Shown: positions 1-12,626 of the stretch, piece after piece
Layout of the letters: each line of letters starts with the position of its first letter
How positions within the stretch are numbered: the first letter of the stretch is position 1
Assembly (NCBI RefSeq): GCF_023221595.1
Contig: NZ_CP096563.1
Coordinates: 3,020,501 to 3,084,500, forward strand
DNA length: 64,000 nt
From: Rhodococcus qingshengii JCM 15477
Lineage (GTDB): Bacteria > Actinomycetota > Actinomycetes > Mycobacteriales > Mycobacteriaceae
Direction of reading: 5' to 3'
The notes under the pieces: generated by a model
What the model was told of the DNA's origin: nothing
Seen by the model: only the letters and a program-made list of their open reading frames with translations
Databases searched by the model: none
Program-made: the position numbers and the translations under genes

Positions 1-616
<616 letters not shown>

Positions 617-643
617 ACGAGGCAAGTCGAAAAAACAGTCACA

Positions 644-684
644 CGAATGCGGCCCCGAGGAGAATATCCTCGGGGCCGCATTCG
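644..684. terminator. Bidirectional hairpin between aroQ and the convergent membrane gene
   Basis: A perfect 18-bp inverted repeat (arms 644-661 and 667-684) with a 5-base loop, rich in G+C. On the minus strand it is followed by a run of six T (629-635 region), so it should work as an intrinsic terminator for the gene at 704-1312. On the plus strand it ends aroB-aroQ without a clear T tract. Its position between convergent genes supports a shared terminator. Confidence 0.85.
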
Positions 685-703
685 GTTGTGTGGACGGCGG
701 GCG

Positions 704-1312
704 TTACTGCTCGCGCTTGCCCAGATCGATCGCTGGGAAGACCGCGGTATCGGCGTCGGATTCCTCGACGGACATGGCGGCTCCGCTGTATGCGTGCTGC
801 TCGGTGGGGGAGTCGTAGCCCTCGCTGACGGGCACCGGTTCGTGGTGACGCTCATGGGACGGGGTCTGCGGAGCTGTTCCGTTCTTGCGCTGTTCACGGC
901 TGACGAAGAAGCGTCCGACGGTGATGGCGATCATGGCGGGGACGAAGATGAGAAGGATCGTGAACGCCGCACCGGAGGTCACCTCGAAGAACAAGCCCTG
1001 CTGGGTCAGTTCGAGGGAGGGGACGAGGCTGAGTGCCCAGCTGGCAGCGCCGGCGACGAACCCGCCGACCAATGCGGCCTTGAGCCACAGCATGGTCAGA
1101 TCGGCGCCGTCCTCGGGTTCGGGGAAGTTCCGGCGGTCACGAATGCCGTCGATACCACCCCAGATCGCGGCGAAGACGATGACGATCAACAGGGACAGCC
1201 AGCGCAGGGTGGACCCCTGAAGTGGCCACTGTGCGATCGCTGCACCGAGCAACGCACGAAACACAACATGTATCAGGGCCATGCCGAGGCCACGTACCAA
1301 CCACGCATTCAT
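704..1312 (-). CDS. B-4DMT-family-like membrane protein
   Basis: A 202-residue integral membrane protein with about four hydrophobic segments (roughly residues 5-27, 37-55, 75-97 and 107-130) and a polar C-terminal tail of about 65 residues. It resembles the actinobacterial membrane protein found between aroQ and pepQ in mycobacteria (Rv2536 position), annotated there as B-4DMT (bacterial four-TM transporter-like). The sequence shows no catalytic motif or substrate clue. It lies convergent to aroQ and divergent from pepQ. Membrane location is seen directly; a transport role is only a family label. Confidence 0.75.
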   Translation of the reverse strand: MNAWLVRGLGMALIHVVFRALLGAAIAQWPLQGSTLRWLSLLIVIVFAAIWGGIDGIRDRRNFPEPEDGADLTMLWLKAALVGGFVAGAASWALSLVPSLELTQQGLFFEVTSGAAFTILLIFVPAMIAITVGRFFVSREQRKNGTAPQTPSHERHHEPVPVSEGYDSPTEQHAYSGAAMSVEESDADTAVFPAIDLGKREQ

Positions 1313-1423
1313 GGGTACAGCCTAACTAGAACCCATTACACCTTGTGGCCTAACCCACACTTATTGCTGTAACCGCGAGTTTCGAGTTGATCGGCAGGTC
1401 TGCGCGGGCGGTAGGTTCGAGGG

Positions 1424-2518
1424 ATGCCGGTCGACTTCAGAACACGCCGTGAATCCCTCAGACGCCTCCTCTCGGAGCGCGAACTCGACGCGATTCTCGT
1501 CACAGATCTCCTCAACATCAGATACCTCACCGGTTTCACCGGTTCCAATGCGGCGCTCGTCGTCAGTGCATCGGATTCAGCGTCCGACGAGCGTGAGACG
1601 GTGATCTGCACCGACGGCCGCTACGTGACGCAGGTGTCAGAGCAGGTGCCGGACCTTCGGGCCGAAATCGCCCGTTCGAGTGCTGCGCACTTGATCGAGA
1701 AGTCCACGGCGCCCGTTCTCGCGTTCGAGTCACATGTGGCGACGTTCGCCGAACATCGGGCTTGGACCGAAGCAGCGCCGAAGATCCGGTTCGAACCGGT
1801 GAGCGGACTCGTCGAACAATTGCGCATGGTCAAGGACGAGTACGAGGTGGAGTTGTTGCGAGCCGCGTGCACCGCAGCCGATGTCGCGTTGGCGCAGTTG
1901 ATCGCTCGCGGTGGTCTGCGACCTGGCCGAACGGAACGAGAGGTCGGCCGCGAGCTGGAAAATCTGATGCTCGACAACGGGGCGGACGGTATTTCCTTCG
2001 AGACGATCGTGGCGGCCGGCGCCAACTCGGCGATTCCGCATCACCGACCGACCGATGCGATCCTGGCGTCGGGTGACTTCGTCAAACTCGACTTCGGCGC
2101 CCAGGTCGGTGGGTACCACTCGGACATGACAAGGACCTACGTGCTCGAGTCCGTTTCCGATTGGCAACGGGAGATTTACGAGCTCGTCGCGCGTTCGCAA
2201 GCTGCCGGTTGCGACGCGCTCGCGCCGGGTGTCGAATGTGCGGCAGTCGACGCCGTCGCCCGTGCGGTGATCGACGATGCAGGCTACGGCGAGTTGTTCC
2301 TGCACGGCCTCGGCCACGGTGTGGGGCTCGAAATCCACGAAGCACCGGGGATCGGCAAGCTCGGCACCGGTACACTTCTTTCCGGCGCGGCGGTGACCGT
2401 CGAGCCGGGCGTGTACTTCTCCGGGCGCGGAGGTGTACGGATCGAGGACACGCTCGTTGTTCGTGAGCAGGGGCCAGAGCTGCTCACACTGACCGCAAAA
2501 GTCCTTACCGTCGTCTGA
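1424..2518 (+). CDS. pepQ: Xaa-Pro aminopeptidase/dipeptidase (M24B)
   Basis: A 364-residue M24 metallopeptidase that removes N-terminal residues preceding proline in the cytoplasm. The N-terminal creatinase-like domain spans about 1-130 and the pita-bread catalytic domain about 135-364. The five expected dinuclear metal ligands are visible: Asp223 (KLDFGAQ), Asp234 (YHSDMTRTY), His298 (HGLGHGVG), Glu327 (VTVEPGVYF) and Glu341 (RIEDT). It is followed after 34 bases by efp, the order seen in mycobacteria. The pairing of a proline peptidase with the polyproline translation factor is conserved but not functionally explained. Confidence 0.93.
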   Translation: MPVDFRTRRESLRRLLSERELDAILVTDLLNIRYLTGFTGSNAALVVSASDSASDERETVICTDGRYVTQVSEQVPDLRAEIARSSAAHLIEKSTAPVLAFESHVATFAEHRAWTEAAPKIRFEPVSGLVEQLRMVKDEYEVELLRAACTAADVALAQLIARGGLRPGRTEREVGRELENLMLDNGADGISFETIVAAGANSAIPHHRPTDAILASGDFVKLDFGAQVGGYHSDMTRTYVLESVSDWQREIYELVARSQAAGCDALAPGVECAAVDAVARAVIDDAGYGELFLHGLGHGVGLEIHEAPGIGKLGTGTLLSGAAVTVEPGVYFSGRGGVRIEDTLVVREQGPELLTLTAKVLTVV

Positions 2519-2552
2519 GACGGTTTCCCGACCCCTAGGAGACGCGAAGCAA

Positions 2553-3116
2553 GTGGCTTCCACCAGTGATTTCAAGAATGGTCTGGTTCTGCAGATCGAA
2601 GGCCAGCTGTGGACGATCATCGAGTTCCAGCACGTCAAGCCCGGCAAGGGCCCTGCCTTCGTGCGCACCAAGCTCAAGAACGTGCTCTCGGGCAAGGTAG
2701 TGGACAAGACGTTCAACGCCGGTGTGAAGGTCGAGACCGCCACGGTCGACCGTCGTGACATGACGTACCTGTACCACGACGGCAGCGACTACATCTTCAT
2801 GGACGGCGACACCTACGACCAGGTGTCGATCAGCGAATCCACCGTCGGCGACCAGTCGCGTTTCCTGCTCGAGAACATGGCAGTCCAGGTCGCGACCCAC
2901 GAAGACGTTCCCCTCTTCGTCGAGCTTCCGGTCACCGTCGAGCTCGTCGTCAAGCACACCGATCCGGGCCTGCAGGGCGACCGCTCCACCGGCGGCACCA
3001 AGCCTGCGACCCTCGAGACCGGTGCCGAGATCAACGTCCCGCTCTTCATCAACACCGGTGACAAGCTCAAGGTCGATTCTCGTGACGGCAACTACCTCGG
3101 GCGTGTGAATTCCTGA
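2553..3116 (+). CDS. efp: Elongation factor P
   Basis: A 187-residue EF-P, which binds ribosomes stalled on proline runs and stimulates peptide bond formation. It shows the N-terminal KOW-like domain, two OB-type domains and the C-terminal signature [18 protein letters not shown]. The tip of the first domain reads KPGKGPAF with Lys32, the palindromic P-G-K-G-P loop reported for an actinobacterial EF-P group that works without the beta-lysyl or rhamnose modification; no epmA or earP-like gene is in this window. GTG start with AGGAG upstream. nusB follows with no gap. Confidence 0.96.
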   Translation: MASTSDFKNGLVLQIEGQLWTIIEFQHVKPGKGPAFVRTKLKNVLSGKVVDKTFNAGVKVETATVDRRDMTYLYHDGSDYIFMDGDTYDQVSISESTVGDQSRFLLENMAVQVATHEDVPLFVELPVTVELVVKHTDPGLQGDRSTGGTKPATLETGAEINVPLFINTGDKLKVDSRDGNYLGRVNS

Positions 3117-3614
3117 GTGTCCGGCACACATAAGAAACTCGGTGCACGCCACAAGGCGCGCAAGCGTGCCGTCGACTTCCTCTTCGAAGCCGAGGCACGT
3201 GACCTCGATCCGGTCGCACTGGCGTCGGAGCGTTCTGATCTGTCCGTCAAGGACGACGCGGTAGCACCCGTCGCGGCCTACACCGTCACGTTGGTGTCCG
3301 GCGTTGCGGAGAATCTGGACCGGATCGATCAGGTCATCTCCTCGCATCTGCAGGACTGGACGCTCGAGCGTCTGCCCGCCGTCGACCGTGCGATTCTGCG
3401 TATCGCCGTGTGGGAGCTCTTCCACGCGACGGACGTTCCGCCGGTTGTCGCCGTGGACGAGGCCGTCGAACTCGCGAAGCAGCTCTCGACGGACGACTCT
3501 CCGGGATTCGTCAACGGAATCCTCGGCCAGGTCGTTCTCGTTGCGCCGCAGGTTCGATCGGCTGCGGCCGCGACCTCCCAGCGCGCGCAGGAATCGGATT
3601 CGGGTACCGAGTAG
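3117..3614 (+). CDS. nusB: Transcription antitermination factor NusB
   Basis: A 165-residue all-helical NusB, partner of NusE (S10) in antitermination complexes on rRNA operons. Family motifs visible are the basic N-terminal [19 protein letters not shown], the central [22 protein letters not shown] (shown here in part) and the C-terminal [12 protein letters not shown]. The GTG start directly abuts the efp stop codon. The C-terminus has about 25 extra low-complexity residues ([17 protein letters not shown]). It is last in the pepQ-efp-nusB run before the pyr operon. Confidence 0.95.
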   Translation: MSGTHKKLGARHKARKRAVDFLFEAEARDLDPVALASERSDLSVKDDAVAPVAAYTVTLVSGVAENLDRIDQVISSHLQDWTLERLPAVDRAILRIAVWELFHATDVPPVVAVDEAVELAKQLSTDDSPGFVNGILGQVVLVAPQVRSAAAATSQRAQESDSGTE

Positions 3615-3631
3615 CAAGTTTTGTTCCACCA

Positions 3632-3703
3632 CCGCCGTGCGAGTGTCACCGTGCGCGTTGTGTGTCTGCACACAACCGGTCGGAGTCGCTGCTCGCACGG
3701 CGG
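3632..3703 (+). other. Nested inverted repeats between nusB and the pyr promoter
   Basis: A perfect 12-bp inverted repeat (3632-3643 with 3692-3703) encloses a second perfect 8-bp hairpin with a 4-base loop (3657-3664 with 3669-3676), so the RNA could form a two-tier structure. It lies between the nusB stop and the predicted pyr start site. It lacks a T tract, so it may be a factor-independent pause or end point for nusB mRNA, or a protein-binding site on DNA. The structure is seen directly; the role is inference. Confidence 0.55.
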
Positions 3704-3722
3704 GATCAGGTCTGTCGGCTGA

Positions 3723-5370
<1,648 letters not shown>

Positions 5371-5396
5371 CCAGAAACGAGAACGGAGAATCACCC

Positions 5397-6704
5397 GTGA
5401 GTGTCCTGCTCCGCGGAGTCCTGATCTACGGAGAAGGTGAGCCCACCGACGTACTCGTCGGCGACGGCACGATCCTCGAGATCGGCGTGGACCTCGATCC
5501 GGCCACGGCATCCGAGGTGATCGATGCCGGCGGGCAGATCCTGCTTCCCGGCTTCGTGGACCTGCACACACATCTGCGTGAGCCCGGCCGCGAAGACACC
5601 GAGACCATCGAAACTGGAAGCTCGGCAGCGGCTCTGGGTGGATACACCGCGGTCTTCGCGATGGCCAACACGAGTCCCGTCGCCGATTCGGTGGTCATCA
5701 CCGATCACGTCTGGCGACGCGGGCAGGAAGTCGGCCTCGTCGACGTCCACCCCGTCGGCGCAGTCACAGCGGGCCTGGAAGGCAAGCAACTCGCCGAGAT
5801 GGCGACCATGGCCGCAGGCGTCGGCAAGGTCAAGATGTTCTCCGACGACGGCCACTGCGTCTACGACCCGCTGATCATGCGTCGCGCGCTCGAATACTCC
5901 AGCTCACTGGGCGTCCTGATCGCCCAGCACGCGGAAGAGCCGCGTTTGACCGTCGGTGCGGTCGCCCACGAGGGCCCCACGGCCGCGCGTCTCGGCCTGG
6001 CCGGATGGCCGCGAGCAGCCGAAGAATCGATCGTGGCCCGCGACGCACTGCTCGCGCGTGACGCCGGCGCCCGCGTTCACATTTGCCACGCCTCCACGGC
6101 CGGAACCGTCGAACTCGTGAAGTGGGCTCGCAGCCAAGGGATTTCGATCACCGCCGAGGTCACCCCGCATCACCTGCTCCTCGACGATTCACGGCTCGAG
6201 ACGTACGACGCGATCAACAAGGTCAACCCGCCCTTGCGTGAGGCCAGTGATGTTGCCGCGCTGCGCAAGGGTCTGGCCGAGGGAATCATCGACTGCGTCG
6301 CGACCGACCATGCTCCGCACGCCGAGCAGGACAAGTGCTGCGAGTTCGCAGCCGCTCGCCCTGGAATGCTCGGCCTCGAGACCGCACTCTCGATCATCGT
6401 GCAGACGATGGTCCAGCCCGGCCTGTTGGACTGGCGCGGTGTTGCCCGGGTCATGAGCGAGCGCCCCGCGGCAATCGTCGGCCTCGACGATCAGGGCCGT
6501 CCCATCGAGGTGGGGGAGCCCGCGAACCTGACATTGGTCGATCCGTCGGCCGAGTGGACGGTCCACGGTCCCGACCTGGCGAGTGTCGCGCATAACACTC
6601 CGTACGAGTCGATGACATTGCCCGCTCGGGTCACGACCACACTGTTACGTGGCCGCATCACCGCACACGACGGGAATGTGCGGCTGCGGAGTAGCGAGGA
6701 GTAG
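5397..6704 (+). CDS. pyrC: Dihydroorotase (class I)
   Basis: A 435-residue class I dihydroorotase closing carbamoyl aspartate to dihydroorotate. Zinc-site motifs are HTHLREPG (His57, His59), FSDDG near 148-152, His178 (QHAEE), His231 (HICHAST) and Asp304 (ATDHAPH). I chose GTG 5397, which gives the family-typical start MSVLLRG and has GGAG eight bases upstream. GTG 5367, overlapping the pyrB stop, is an in-frame alternative with its own GGAGG and would add ten residues ([10 protein letters not shown]). The gene order pyrB-pyrC matches mycobacteria. Confidence 0.95.
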   Translation: MSVLLRGVLIYGEGEPTDVLVGDGTILEIGVDLDPATASEVIDAGGQILLPGFVDLHTHLREPGREDTETIETGSSAAALGGYTAVFAMANTSPVADSVVITDHVWRRGQEVGLVDVHPVGAVTAGLEGKQLAEMATMAAGVGKVKMFSDDGHCVYDPLIMRRALEYSSSLGVLIAQHAEEPRLTVGAVAHEGPTAARLGLAGWPRAAEESIVARDALLARDAGARVHICHASTAGTVELVKWARSQGISITAEVTPHHLLLDDSRLETYDAINKVNPPLREASDVAALRKGLAEGIIDCVATDHAPHAEQDKCCEFAAARPGMLGLETALSIIVQTMVQPGLLDWRGVARVMSERPAAIVGLDDQGRPIEVGEPANLTLVDPSAEWTVHGPDLASVAHNTPYESMTLPARVTTTLLRGRITAHDGNVRLRSSEE

Positions 6705-6710
6705 CGCGTC

Positions 6711-7277
6711 ATGGACAGAGCACTGTGGATCATCGGTCTGGCGATCTTCTGGGTCGCGATGATCGGCCTGATGTACGTCGGCTGGCGTGGACGCGCTCGA
6801 CGCCAGAAAGACAAGATCGGCGAACTGCCGACGGTCCCGGCAACCCTGGGTGAACTGCTCGTCCTGCCGACCACCGGCCTGTACGTCGGCAGCACCATCG
6901 CACCCAGTTGGCAGGACCGTATCGCCGTCGGCGACCTCGGTTTCCGCGCCACCTGCGAGATCAGCCGCTACAGCGGCGGAATTCTGGTCGAGCGTGACGG
7001 CGCGTCGGCCATCTGGATTCCGGAGAAGTCGATCCGCGCGATCCGCACGGAGAACGGTCTTGCCGGCAAGGTCATGAGCAAGGACGGCGTCCTGGTGATT
7101 CGCTGGGAATTGCCGAGCGGAACCGAGATCGACACGGGCGTGCGCGGTGACGACAAGACGGTTTATCCGGACTGGGTCAAGCCGGTGACTGCTTCGAACA
7201 AGACCGCTTCGAATAAGACGAATGACAACGAAGACGCAAGCTCTGGCGACATCGAGCAGAACGGAAAGAACGCATGA
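6711..7277 (+). CDS. Conserved single-pass membrane protein of the pyr operon
   Basis: A 188-residue protein with one N-terminal transmembrane helix (about 4-25, LWIIGLAIFWVAMIGLMYVG) followed by a basic stretch and a soluble domain of beta character that may be PH-like. Position between pyrC and carA is the same as Rv1382 in M. tuberculosis, so it is an old passenger of the operon. No enzyme motif is visible. The C-terminus contains a short repeat (NKTASNKT) and is acidic and polar. Its stop overlaps carA by four bases, so it is translated with the pyrimidine enzymes, yet its role is unknown. Confidence 0.75.
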   Translation: MDRALWIIGLAIFWVAMIGLMYVGWRGRARRQKDKIGELPTVPATLGELLVLPTTGLYVGSTIAPSWQDRIAVGDLGFRATCEISRYSGGILVERDGASAIWIPEKSIRAIRTENGLAGKVMSKDGVLVIRWELPSGTEIDTGVRGDDKTVYPDWVKPVTASNKTASNKTNDNEDASSGDIEQNGKNA

Positions 7278-8449
7278 GCGGCTTTGGCAACAGCCCCGCA
7301 GTACTGGTCCTCGAAGACGGACGGGTGTTCCGCGGAACCACCTTCGGTGCGGTTGGACAGACCCTGGGCGAAGCGGTGTTCAGCACCGGCATGACCGGCT
7401 ACCAGGAAACGCTCACCGATCCCAGCTACCACCGCCAGATCGTGGTCTCCACCGCGCCGCAGATCGGCAACACCGGCTGGAACGACGAAGACGACGAGTC
7501 GGTCGGACCGACCGGCGAGCGTGCCGGCGCGAAGATCTGGGTTGCCGGGTACGTCGTTCGTGACCCCTCGCGCGTCACCTCGAGCTGGCGTGCAACTGGT
7601 TCGCTGCAGGCCAAGCTCGAAGAGCAGGGCATCGTCGGAATCGCCGGGATCGACACTCGTGCCCTGGTTCGCCACCTGCGTACTCGCGGTTCGATGAAGG
7701 CCGGAATTTTTTCCGGTGAAGCCATCGCCGCCGATGACGAACTGGTCCGACGGGTTCAGGATCAGCCGACCATGCTCGGCGCCGATCTTGCCGGTGAGGT
7801 CAGCACCACCAGCGGCTACGTCGTCGAGCCGAAGGGCGGGGAGGCGCTGTACACGGTTGCCGCCATCGACCTCGGTATCAAGACCAACACCCCGCGCATG
7901 TTCGCCGAGCGCGGTATCCGCGTCCACGTGTTGCCGTCCAACGCGAGTCTCGAACAGATCCTCGACCTGAAGGCCGACGGAGTGTTCCTCTCCAACGGTC
8001 CCGGTGACCCAGCCACCGCCGACGGCGCAGTCCACCTCACGAAAGAGGTCATCGGACAGGGCTTGCCACTGTTCGGTATCTGCTTCGGTAACCAGATCCT
8101 GGGCCGCGCCCTGGGCCTGAGCACCTACAAGATGAAGTTCGGCCACCGCGGAATCAACATCCCGGTGATCGAGCATCAGACCGGTCGCATCGCGATCACC
8201 GCTCAGAACCACGGCTTCGCGCTCGAAGGCGAAGCCGGTCAGGAATTCGACACCCCGTTCGGCCGCGCGGTGGTCAGCCACACCTGCGCCAACGACGGAG
8301 CCGTCGAAGGTGTTCGCCTGCTGGACGATTCGGCCTTCTCGGTGCAGTACCACCCCGAGGCGGCAGCCGGCCCGCACGACGCCGCGTACCTCTTCGACCG
8401 CTTCACCAGCCTGCTCTCCGCACGGAAAGAAACCGGAGTCAAGAACTAA
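7274..8449 (+). CDS. carA: Carbamoyl phosphate synthetase, small (glutaminase) subunit
   Basis: A 391-residue glutamine amidotransferase subunit that hydrolyses glutamine and passes ammonia to CarB. The N-terminal CPSase small-chain domain covers about 1-150 and the class I GATase domain about 195-380. The catalytic triad is visible: Cys270 (FGICFGNQ), His360 and Glu362 (QYHPEA). The start ATG 7274 overlaps the stop of the preceding membrane protein gene, and the TAATG junction at 8447-8451 couples it to carB. Confidence 0.97.
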   Translation: MSGFGNSPAVLVLEDGRVFRGTTFGAVGQTLGEAVFSTGMTGYQETLTDPSYHRQIVVSTAPQIGNTGWNDEDDESVGPTGERAGAKIWVAGYVVRDPSRVTSSWRATGSLQAKLEEQGIVGIAGIDTRALVRHLRTRGSMKAGIFSGEAIAADDELVRRVQDQPTMLGADLAGEVSTTSGYVVEPKGGEALYTVAAIDLGIKTNTPRMFAERGIRVHVLPSNASLEQILDLKADGVFLSNGPGDPATADGAVHLTKEVIGQGLPLFGICFGNQILGRALGLSTYKMKFGHRGINIPVIEHQTGRIAITAQNHGFALEGEAGQEFDTPFGRAVVSHTCANDGAVEGVRLLDDSAFSVQYHPEAAAGPHDAAYLFDRFTSLLSARKETGVKN

Positions 8450-11400
8450 TGCCACGCCGTACAGATCTCAAGCACATCCTGGTAATCGGCTCCGGTCCGA
8501 TCGTCATCGGTCAGGCCTGCGAGTTCGACTACTCGGGCACCCAGGCCTGCCGCGTCCTCCAGGAGGAGGGCCTGCGCGTCAGCCTGGTCAACTCCAACCC
8601 GGCCACCATCATGACGGACCCCGAGTTCGCCGACGCCACGTACGTCGAGCCGATCACGGCCGAGTTCCTCGAGAAGGTCATCGCCAAGGAAGCCTTGCAG
8701 GGCAACAAGATCGACGCCGTCCTCGCGACGCTCGGCGGTCAGACTGCGCTCAACGCCGCAGTGGCGCTGCACGAGCAGGGCATCCTCGAGAAGTACGACG
8801 TCGAACTGATCGGCGCCGACTTCGACGCCATCCAGCGCGGCGAGGATCGCCAGAAGTTCAAGGACATCGTCGCCAAGGTCGGTGGCGAATCCGCGAAGTC
8901 CGCAGTTTGCTACACGATGGACGAAGTACACGCCACGGTCGCCGAACTCGGTTACCCGGTTGTCGTGCGTCCGTCCTTCACCATGGGCGGCCTCGGTTCC
9001 GGCATGGCGTACGACGTCGACGATCTCAACCGCATCGCCGGTGGCGGTCTGGCCGCGTCGCCGACGGCGAACGTCCTGATCGAGGAATCCATCCTCGGCT
9101 GGAAGGAATACGAACTCGAGCTCATGCGCGACAGTCGCGACAACGTCGTGATCGTCTGCTCCATCGAGAACGTCGACCCGGTCGGTGTCCACACCGGAGA
9201 CTCGGTCACCGTCGCCCCGGCGATGACGCTGACCGACCGCGAGTACCAGGCGATGCGCGACCTTTCCATCGACATTCTGCGTGAGGTGGGCGTCGACACC
9301 GGCGGCTGCAACATCCAGTTCGCGATGGACCCGAAGGACGGCCGCCTGGTCGTCATCGAGATGAACCCGCGTGTCTCCCGCTCGTCGGCTCTGGCGTCGA
9401 AGGCGACCGGTTACCCGATCGCGAAGATGGCGGCCAAGCTTGCCATCGGCTACACGCTCGACGAGATCGTCAACGACATCACCAAGGAAACCCCGGCTTG
9501 CTTCGAGCCGACGCTCGACTACGTCGTCGTCAAGGCTCCGCGGTTCGCTTTCGAGAAGTTCCCCGGTGCCGACGGAACTCTGACCACCACGATGAAGTCG
9601 GTGGGCGAGGCCATGAGCATCGGCCGCAACTTCACCGAGGCTTTCGGCAAGGTCATGCGTTCGCTCGAGACCAAGCGTGCGGGTTACTGGACCGGCGCCG
9701 ACATCGAGACGGAGAGCCTGGATGCACTGCTCGCCGATCTGAGCGTTCCGCAGGACGGCCGCATGTACGGCATCGAGAAGGCATTCGCGCTCGGCGCAAC
9801 TGTCGAGCAGCTCTTCGACGCCACCAAGATCGATCCGTGGTTCCTCGACCAGTTCCAGCAGATTCACGAGCTCGGTGAAAAGCTGCGCGCTGCAGAGTCT
9901 TTCGACGAGGCTTCCCTGCGTCAGGCCAAGTACCACGGCATCTCGGACCGCCAGATCGCGGCTCTGCGCCCCGAACTCGGTGGTGACACGCACGCAGGTG
10001 AGGACGCCGTTCGCGCTCTGCGTGATCAGCTGGGCGTGCGCCCCGTCTACAAGACCGTCGACACCTGCGCCGCAGAGTTCGAGGCCAAGACGCCGTACCA
10101 CTACTCGACCTACGAGCTCGATCCCGAGGCCGAGTCCGAAGTTGCTCCGCAGACCGAGCGACCCAAGGTTCTGATCCTCGGATCCGGCCCCAACCGCATC
10201 GGTCAGGGCATCGAGTTCGACTACTCGTGTGTCCACGCGGCGCAGACGCTGTCCGAGGCCGGGTACGAGACCGTCATGGTCAACTGCAACCCCGAGACCG
10301 TCTCCACGGACTACGACACCGCTGATCGCCTGTACTTCGAGCCGCTGACGTTCGAGGACGTCTTCGAGGTCTACCGCGCGGAGGCGCAGTCGGGCACCGT
10401 TGCCGGCGTCATCGTCCAGCTCGGCGGCCAGACCCCGCTCGGACTGGCGAAGCGTCTCGAAGCTGCCGGCGTCCCCATCGTGGGAACCAGCCCCGCAGCC
10501 ATCGACCTGGCGGAGGACCGCGGCGAATTCGGTCGCGTACTGACCGAAGCCGGTCTGCCTGCACCGAAGTTCGGTACCGCCACCACGTTCGACGGCGCCC
10601 GCGAGATCGCGGCAGGTATCGGCTACCCGGTGCTGGTGCGTCCGTCGTACGTGCTCGGTGGTCGCGGCATGGAGATCGTCTACGACGAGGCTTCCCTCGC
10701 CGACTACATCTCGCGCGCCACGGAGATCTCCGACGATCGTCCGGTCCTGGTCGACCGCTTCCTCGAAGACGCGGTCGAGATCGACGTCGACGCTCTGTGT
10801 GACGGCACCGAGGTGTACCTCGGCGGCGTCATGGAGCACATCGAGGAAGCCGGCATTCACTCCGGTGACTCGGCGTGTGCGCTCCCGCCCATCACTCTGG
10901 GCCGGGCGGATCTCGAGAACGTCCGCCGCTCCACCGAGGCTCTCGCGAAGGGCATCGGCGTCAAGGGCCTGCTCAACGTCCAGTACGCCCTCAAGGACGA
11001 CATCCTCTACGTGCTGGAAGCAAATCCCCGCGCCAGCCGCACGGTTCCGTTCGTGTCCAAGGCGACGGCCGTCCAGCTGGCCAAGGCATGCGCCCGCGTC
11101 ATGCTCGGCGAATCCATCGCGGAACTGCGTGCGAGCGGCATTCTGCCGGCGAAGGGCGACGGCGGAAACACCCCGGCCGGTGCACCGATCGCGGTCAAGG
11201 AAGCTGTGTTGCCGTTCAACCGCTTCCGCCGCGCCGACGGTACCGGCGTGGATACCTTGCTCAGCCCGGAAATGAAGTCCACCGGTGAAGTCATGGGAAT
11301 CGACTTCGACTTCGGTACGGCTTTTGCCAAGTCGCAGACTGCCGCCTACGGTTCGTTGCCCACCACGGGCGCGGTGTTCGTCTCGGTCGCCAACAAGGAC

Positions 11401-11805
11401 AAGCGTTCGCTGATCTTCCCGGTCAAGCGCCTGGCAGACCTCGGATTCACCATTCTTGCCACCGAAGGAACCGCAGATGTTTTGCGGCGCAACGGTATCG
11501 AGTGCAAGCAGGTGTACAAGCAGTCGGGTGAAGATGTTCCGGCCGGTGCCGAGACCATCGTCGACCAGATCCGCAGCGGCGAGGTCGCCATGGTCATCAA
11601 CACGCCGTACGGCAACAACGGCCCGCGTGTCGACGGCTACGAGATCCGAAGCGCAGCGGTTGCGTCGAACATCCCGTGCATCACGACGGTGCAGGGCGCC
11701 TCGGCTGCCGTGCAGGGCATCGAAGCAGCCATTCGCGGCGACATCGGAGTTCACTCCCTGCAGGAATTGCACGCAGGTCTTCGTCAGCCGGCACAGCAGT
11801 CGTGA
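8449..11805 (+). CDS. carB: Carbamoyl phosphate synthetase, large subunit
   Basis: An 1118-residue protein making carbamoyl phosphate from bicarbonate, ammonia and two ATP for both pyrimidines and arginine. It has the internal duplication of the family: the first ATP-grasp half begins with [20 protein letters not shown] (12 on) and the second with [20 protein letters not shown] near residue 575. The C-terminal MGS-like allosteric domain starts near 960. Length is close to the family norm (about 1070-1120). Its stop overlaps the pyrF GTG start. Confidence 0.97.
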   Translation: MPRRTDLKHILVIGSGPIVIGQACEFDYSGTQACRVLQEEGLRVSLVNSNPATIMTDPEFADATYVEPITAEFLEKVIAKEALQGNKIDAVLATLGGQTALNAAVALHEQGILEKYDVELIGADFDAIQRGEDRQKFKDIVAKVGGESAKSAVCYTMDEVHATVAELGYPVVVRPSFTMGGLGSGMAYDVDDLNRIAGGGLAASPTANVLIEESILGWKEYELELMRDSRDNVVIVCSIENVDPVGVHTGDSVTVAPAMTLTDREYQAMRDLSIDILREVGVDTGGCNIQFAMDPKDGRLVVIEMNPRVSRSSALASKATGYPIAKMAAKLAIGYTLDEIVNDITKETPACFEPTLDYVVVKAPRFAFEKFPGADGTLTTTMKSVGEAMSIGRNFTEAFGKVMRSLETKRAGYWTGADIETESLDALLADLSVPQDGRMYGIEKAFALGATVEQLFDATKIDPWFLDQFQQIHELGEKLRAAESFDEASLRQAKYHGISDRQIAALRPELGGDTHAGEDAVRALRDQLGVRPVYKTVDTCAAEFEAKTPYHYSTYELDPEAESEVAPQTERPKVLILGSGPNRIGQGIEFDYSCVHAAQTLSEAGYETVMVNCNPETVSTDYDTADRLYFEPLTFEDVFEVYRAEAQSGTVAGVIVQLGGQTPLGLAKRLEAAGVPIVGTSPAAIDLAEDRGEFGRVLTEAGLPAPKFGTATTFDGAREIAAGIGYPVLVRPSYVLGGRGMEIVYDEASLADYISRATEISDDRPVLVDRFLEDAVEIDVDALCDGTEVYLGGVMEHIEEAGIHSGDSACALPPITLGRADLENVRRSTEALAKGIGVKGLLNVQYALKDDILYVLEANPRASRTVPFVSKATAVQLAKACARVMLGESIAELRASGILPAKGDGGNTPAGAPIAVKEAVLPFNRFRRADGTGVDTLLSPEMKSTGEVMGIDFDFGTAFAKSQTAAYGSLPTTGAVFVSVANKDKRSLIFPVKRLADLGFTILATEGTADVLRRNGIECKQVYKQSGEDVPAGAETIVDQIRSGEVAMVINTPYGNNGPRVDGYEIRSAAVASNIPCITTVQGASAAVQGIEAAIRGDIGVHSLQELHAGLRQPAQQS

Positions 11806-12623
11806 GTCACAGTTGGGGGCATCGTCTCCGGTCCGCGATCGCGGACCGGGGGCGGCTGTGCGTCGGTATCGACCCGCATCCCGCGCTTCTCGACGCGTGG
11901 GGACTGCCGCGTACGGCCGAAGGTCTCGAGACTTTCGCCGAGATCTGCGTCGAGGCGTTCACCGGTGAGGTCGGACTGGTCAAACCGCAGGTTGCGTTCT
12001 TCGAGGCTTACGGCAGCGCCGGCTTCGCCGTGTTGGAGCGAACCATCTCGGTTCTTCGCGATGCGGGAACGCTGGTCGTCGCGGATGCCAAGCGCGGTGA
12101 CATCGGTTCGACGATGGACGCGTACGCGCAAGCCTGGTTGGGTGATTCGCCGTTGGCCTCCGACTCGGTCACCGTTTCGCCGTACCTGGGATTCGGGGCG
12201 CTGACTCCGACACTCGAACTGGCACGGCAGAACGCCCGCGGGATCTTCGTCCTGGCACGAACCTCCAATCCGGAAGGCGGCGTACTTCAACAGTCGTCGA
12301 CTGACGGTGTGAGCGTGGCTCAGTCGATCGTCGACGCTGCGGTCGATGCGAACGTCGACGGCCGTGACACCGTCGGACTGGTGGTCGGTGCAACTCGGGA
12401 CCACGGTCTGGACCTGTCGCAGTTCAACGGCCCGATTCTCGCTCCGGGACTCGGCGCGCAGGGTGCGACGGCAGCGGATCTCGCAGACATCTTCGCGGGA
12501 TCGACCGAGCTCCTGCTGCCGAACACTTCCCGCGGGGTGCTCAAGCATGGTCCTTCGGTATCGGCACTTCGGGAGGCAGCAATGCGTGACCGAGACGAGA
12601 TCGAAGCCGCATTGGCGAACTGA
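11802..12623 (+). CDS. pyrF: Orotidine 5'-phosphate decarboxylase (type 2)
   Basis: A 273-residue OMP decarboxylase, last step to UMP, of the longer PyrF2 group found in actinobacteria. The active-site signature [11 protein letters not shown] lies at 94-104 with Lys97 and Asp95/Asp100; the substrate-binding start is [10 protein letters not shown]. The GTG at 11802 overlaps the carB stop and gives the normal N-terminus. A longer in-frame opening that reaches back into carB has no merit. Orotate-forming pyrD and pyrE are not in this operon and must lie elsewhere. Confidence 0.96.
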   Translation: MSHSWGHRLRSAIADRGRLCVGIDPHPALLDAWGLPRTAEGLETFAEICVEAFTGEVGLVKPQVAFFEAYGSAGFAVLERTISVLRDAGTLVVADAKRGDIGSTMDAYAQAWLGDSPLASDSVTVSPYLGFGALTPTLELARQNARGIFVLARTSNPEGGVLQQSSTDGVSVAQSIVDAAVDANVDGRDTVGLVVGATRDHGLDLSQFNGPILAPGLGAQGATAADLADIFAGSTELLLPNTSRGVLKHGPSVSALREAAMRDRDEIEAALAN

Positions 12624-12626
12624 TCC

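Noticed and set aside
8446..11772. A 1108-residue open frame antisense to carB
   Set aside because: It mirrors the carB codon pattern (G+C-rich third positions leave the opposite strand open), is full of Arg/Asp/Val low-complexity and matches no family.
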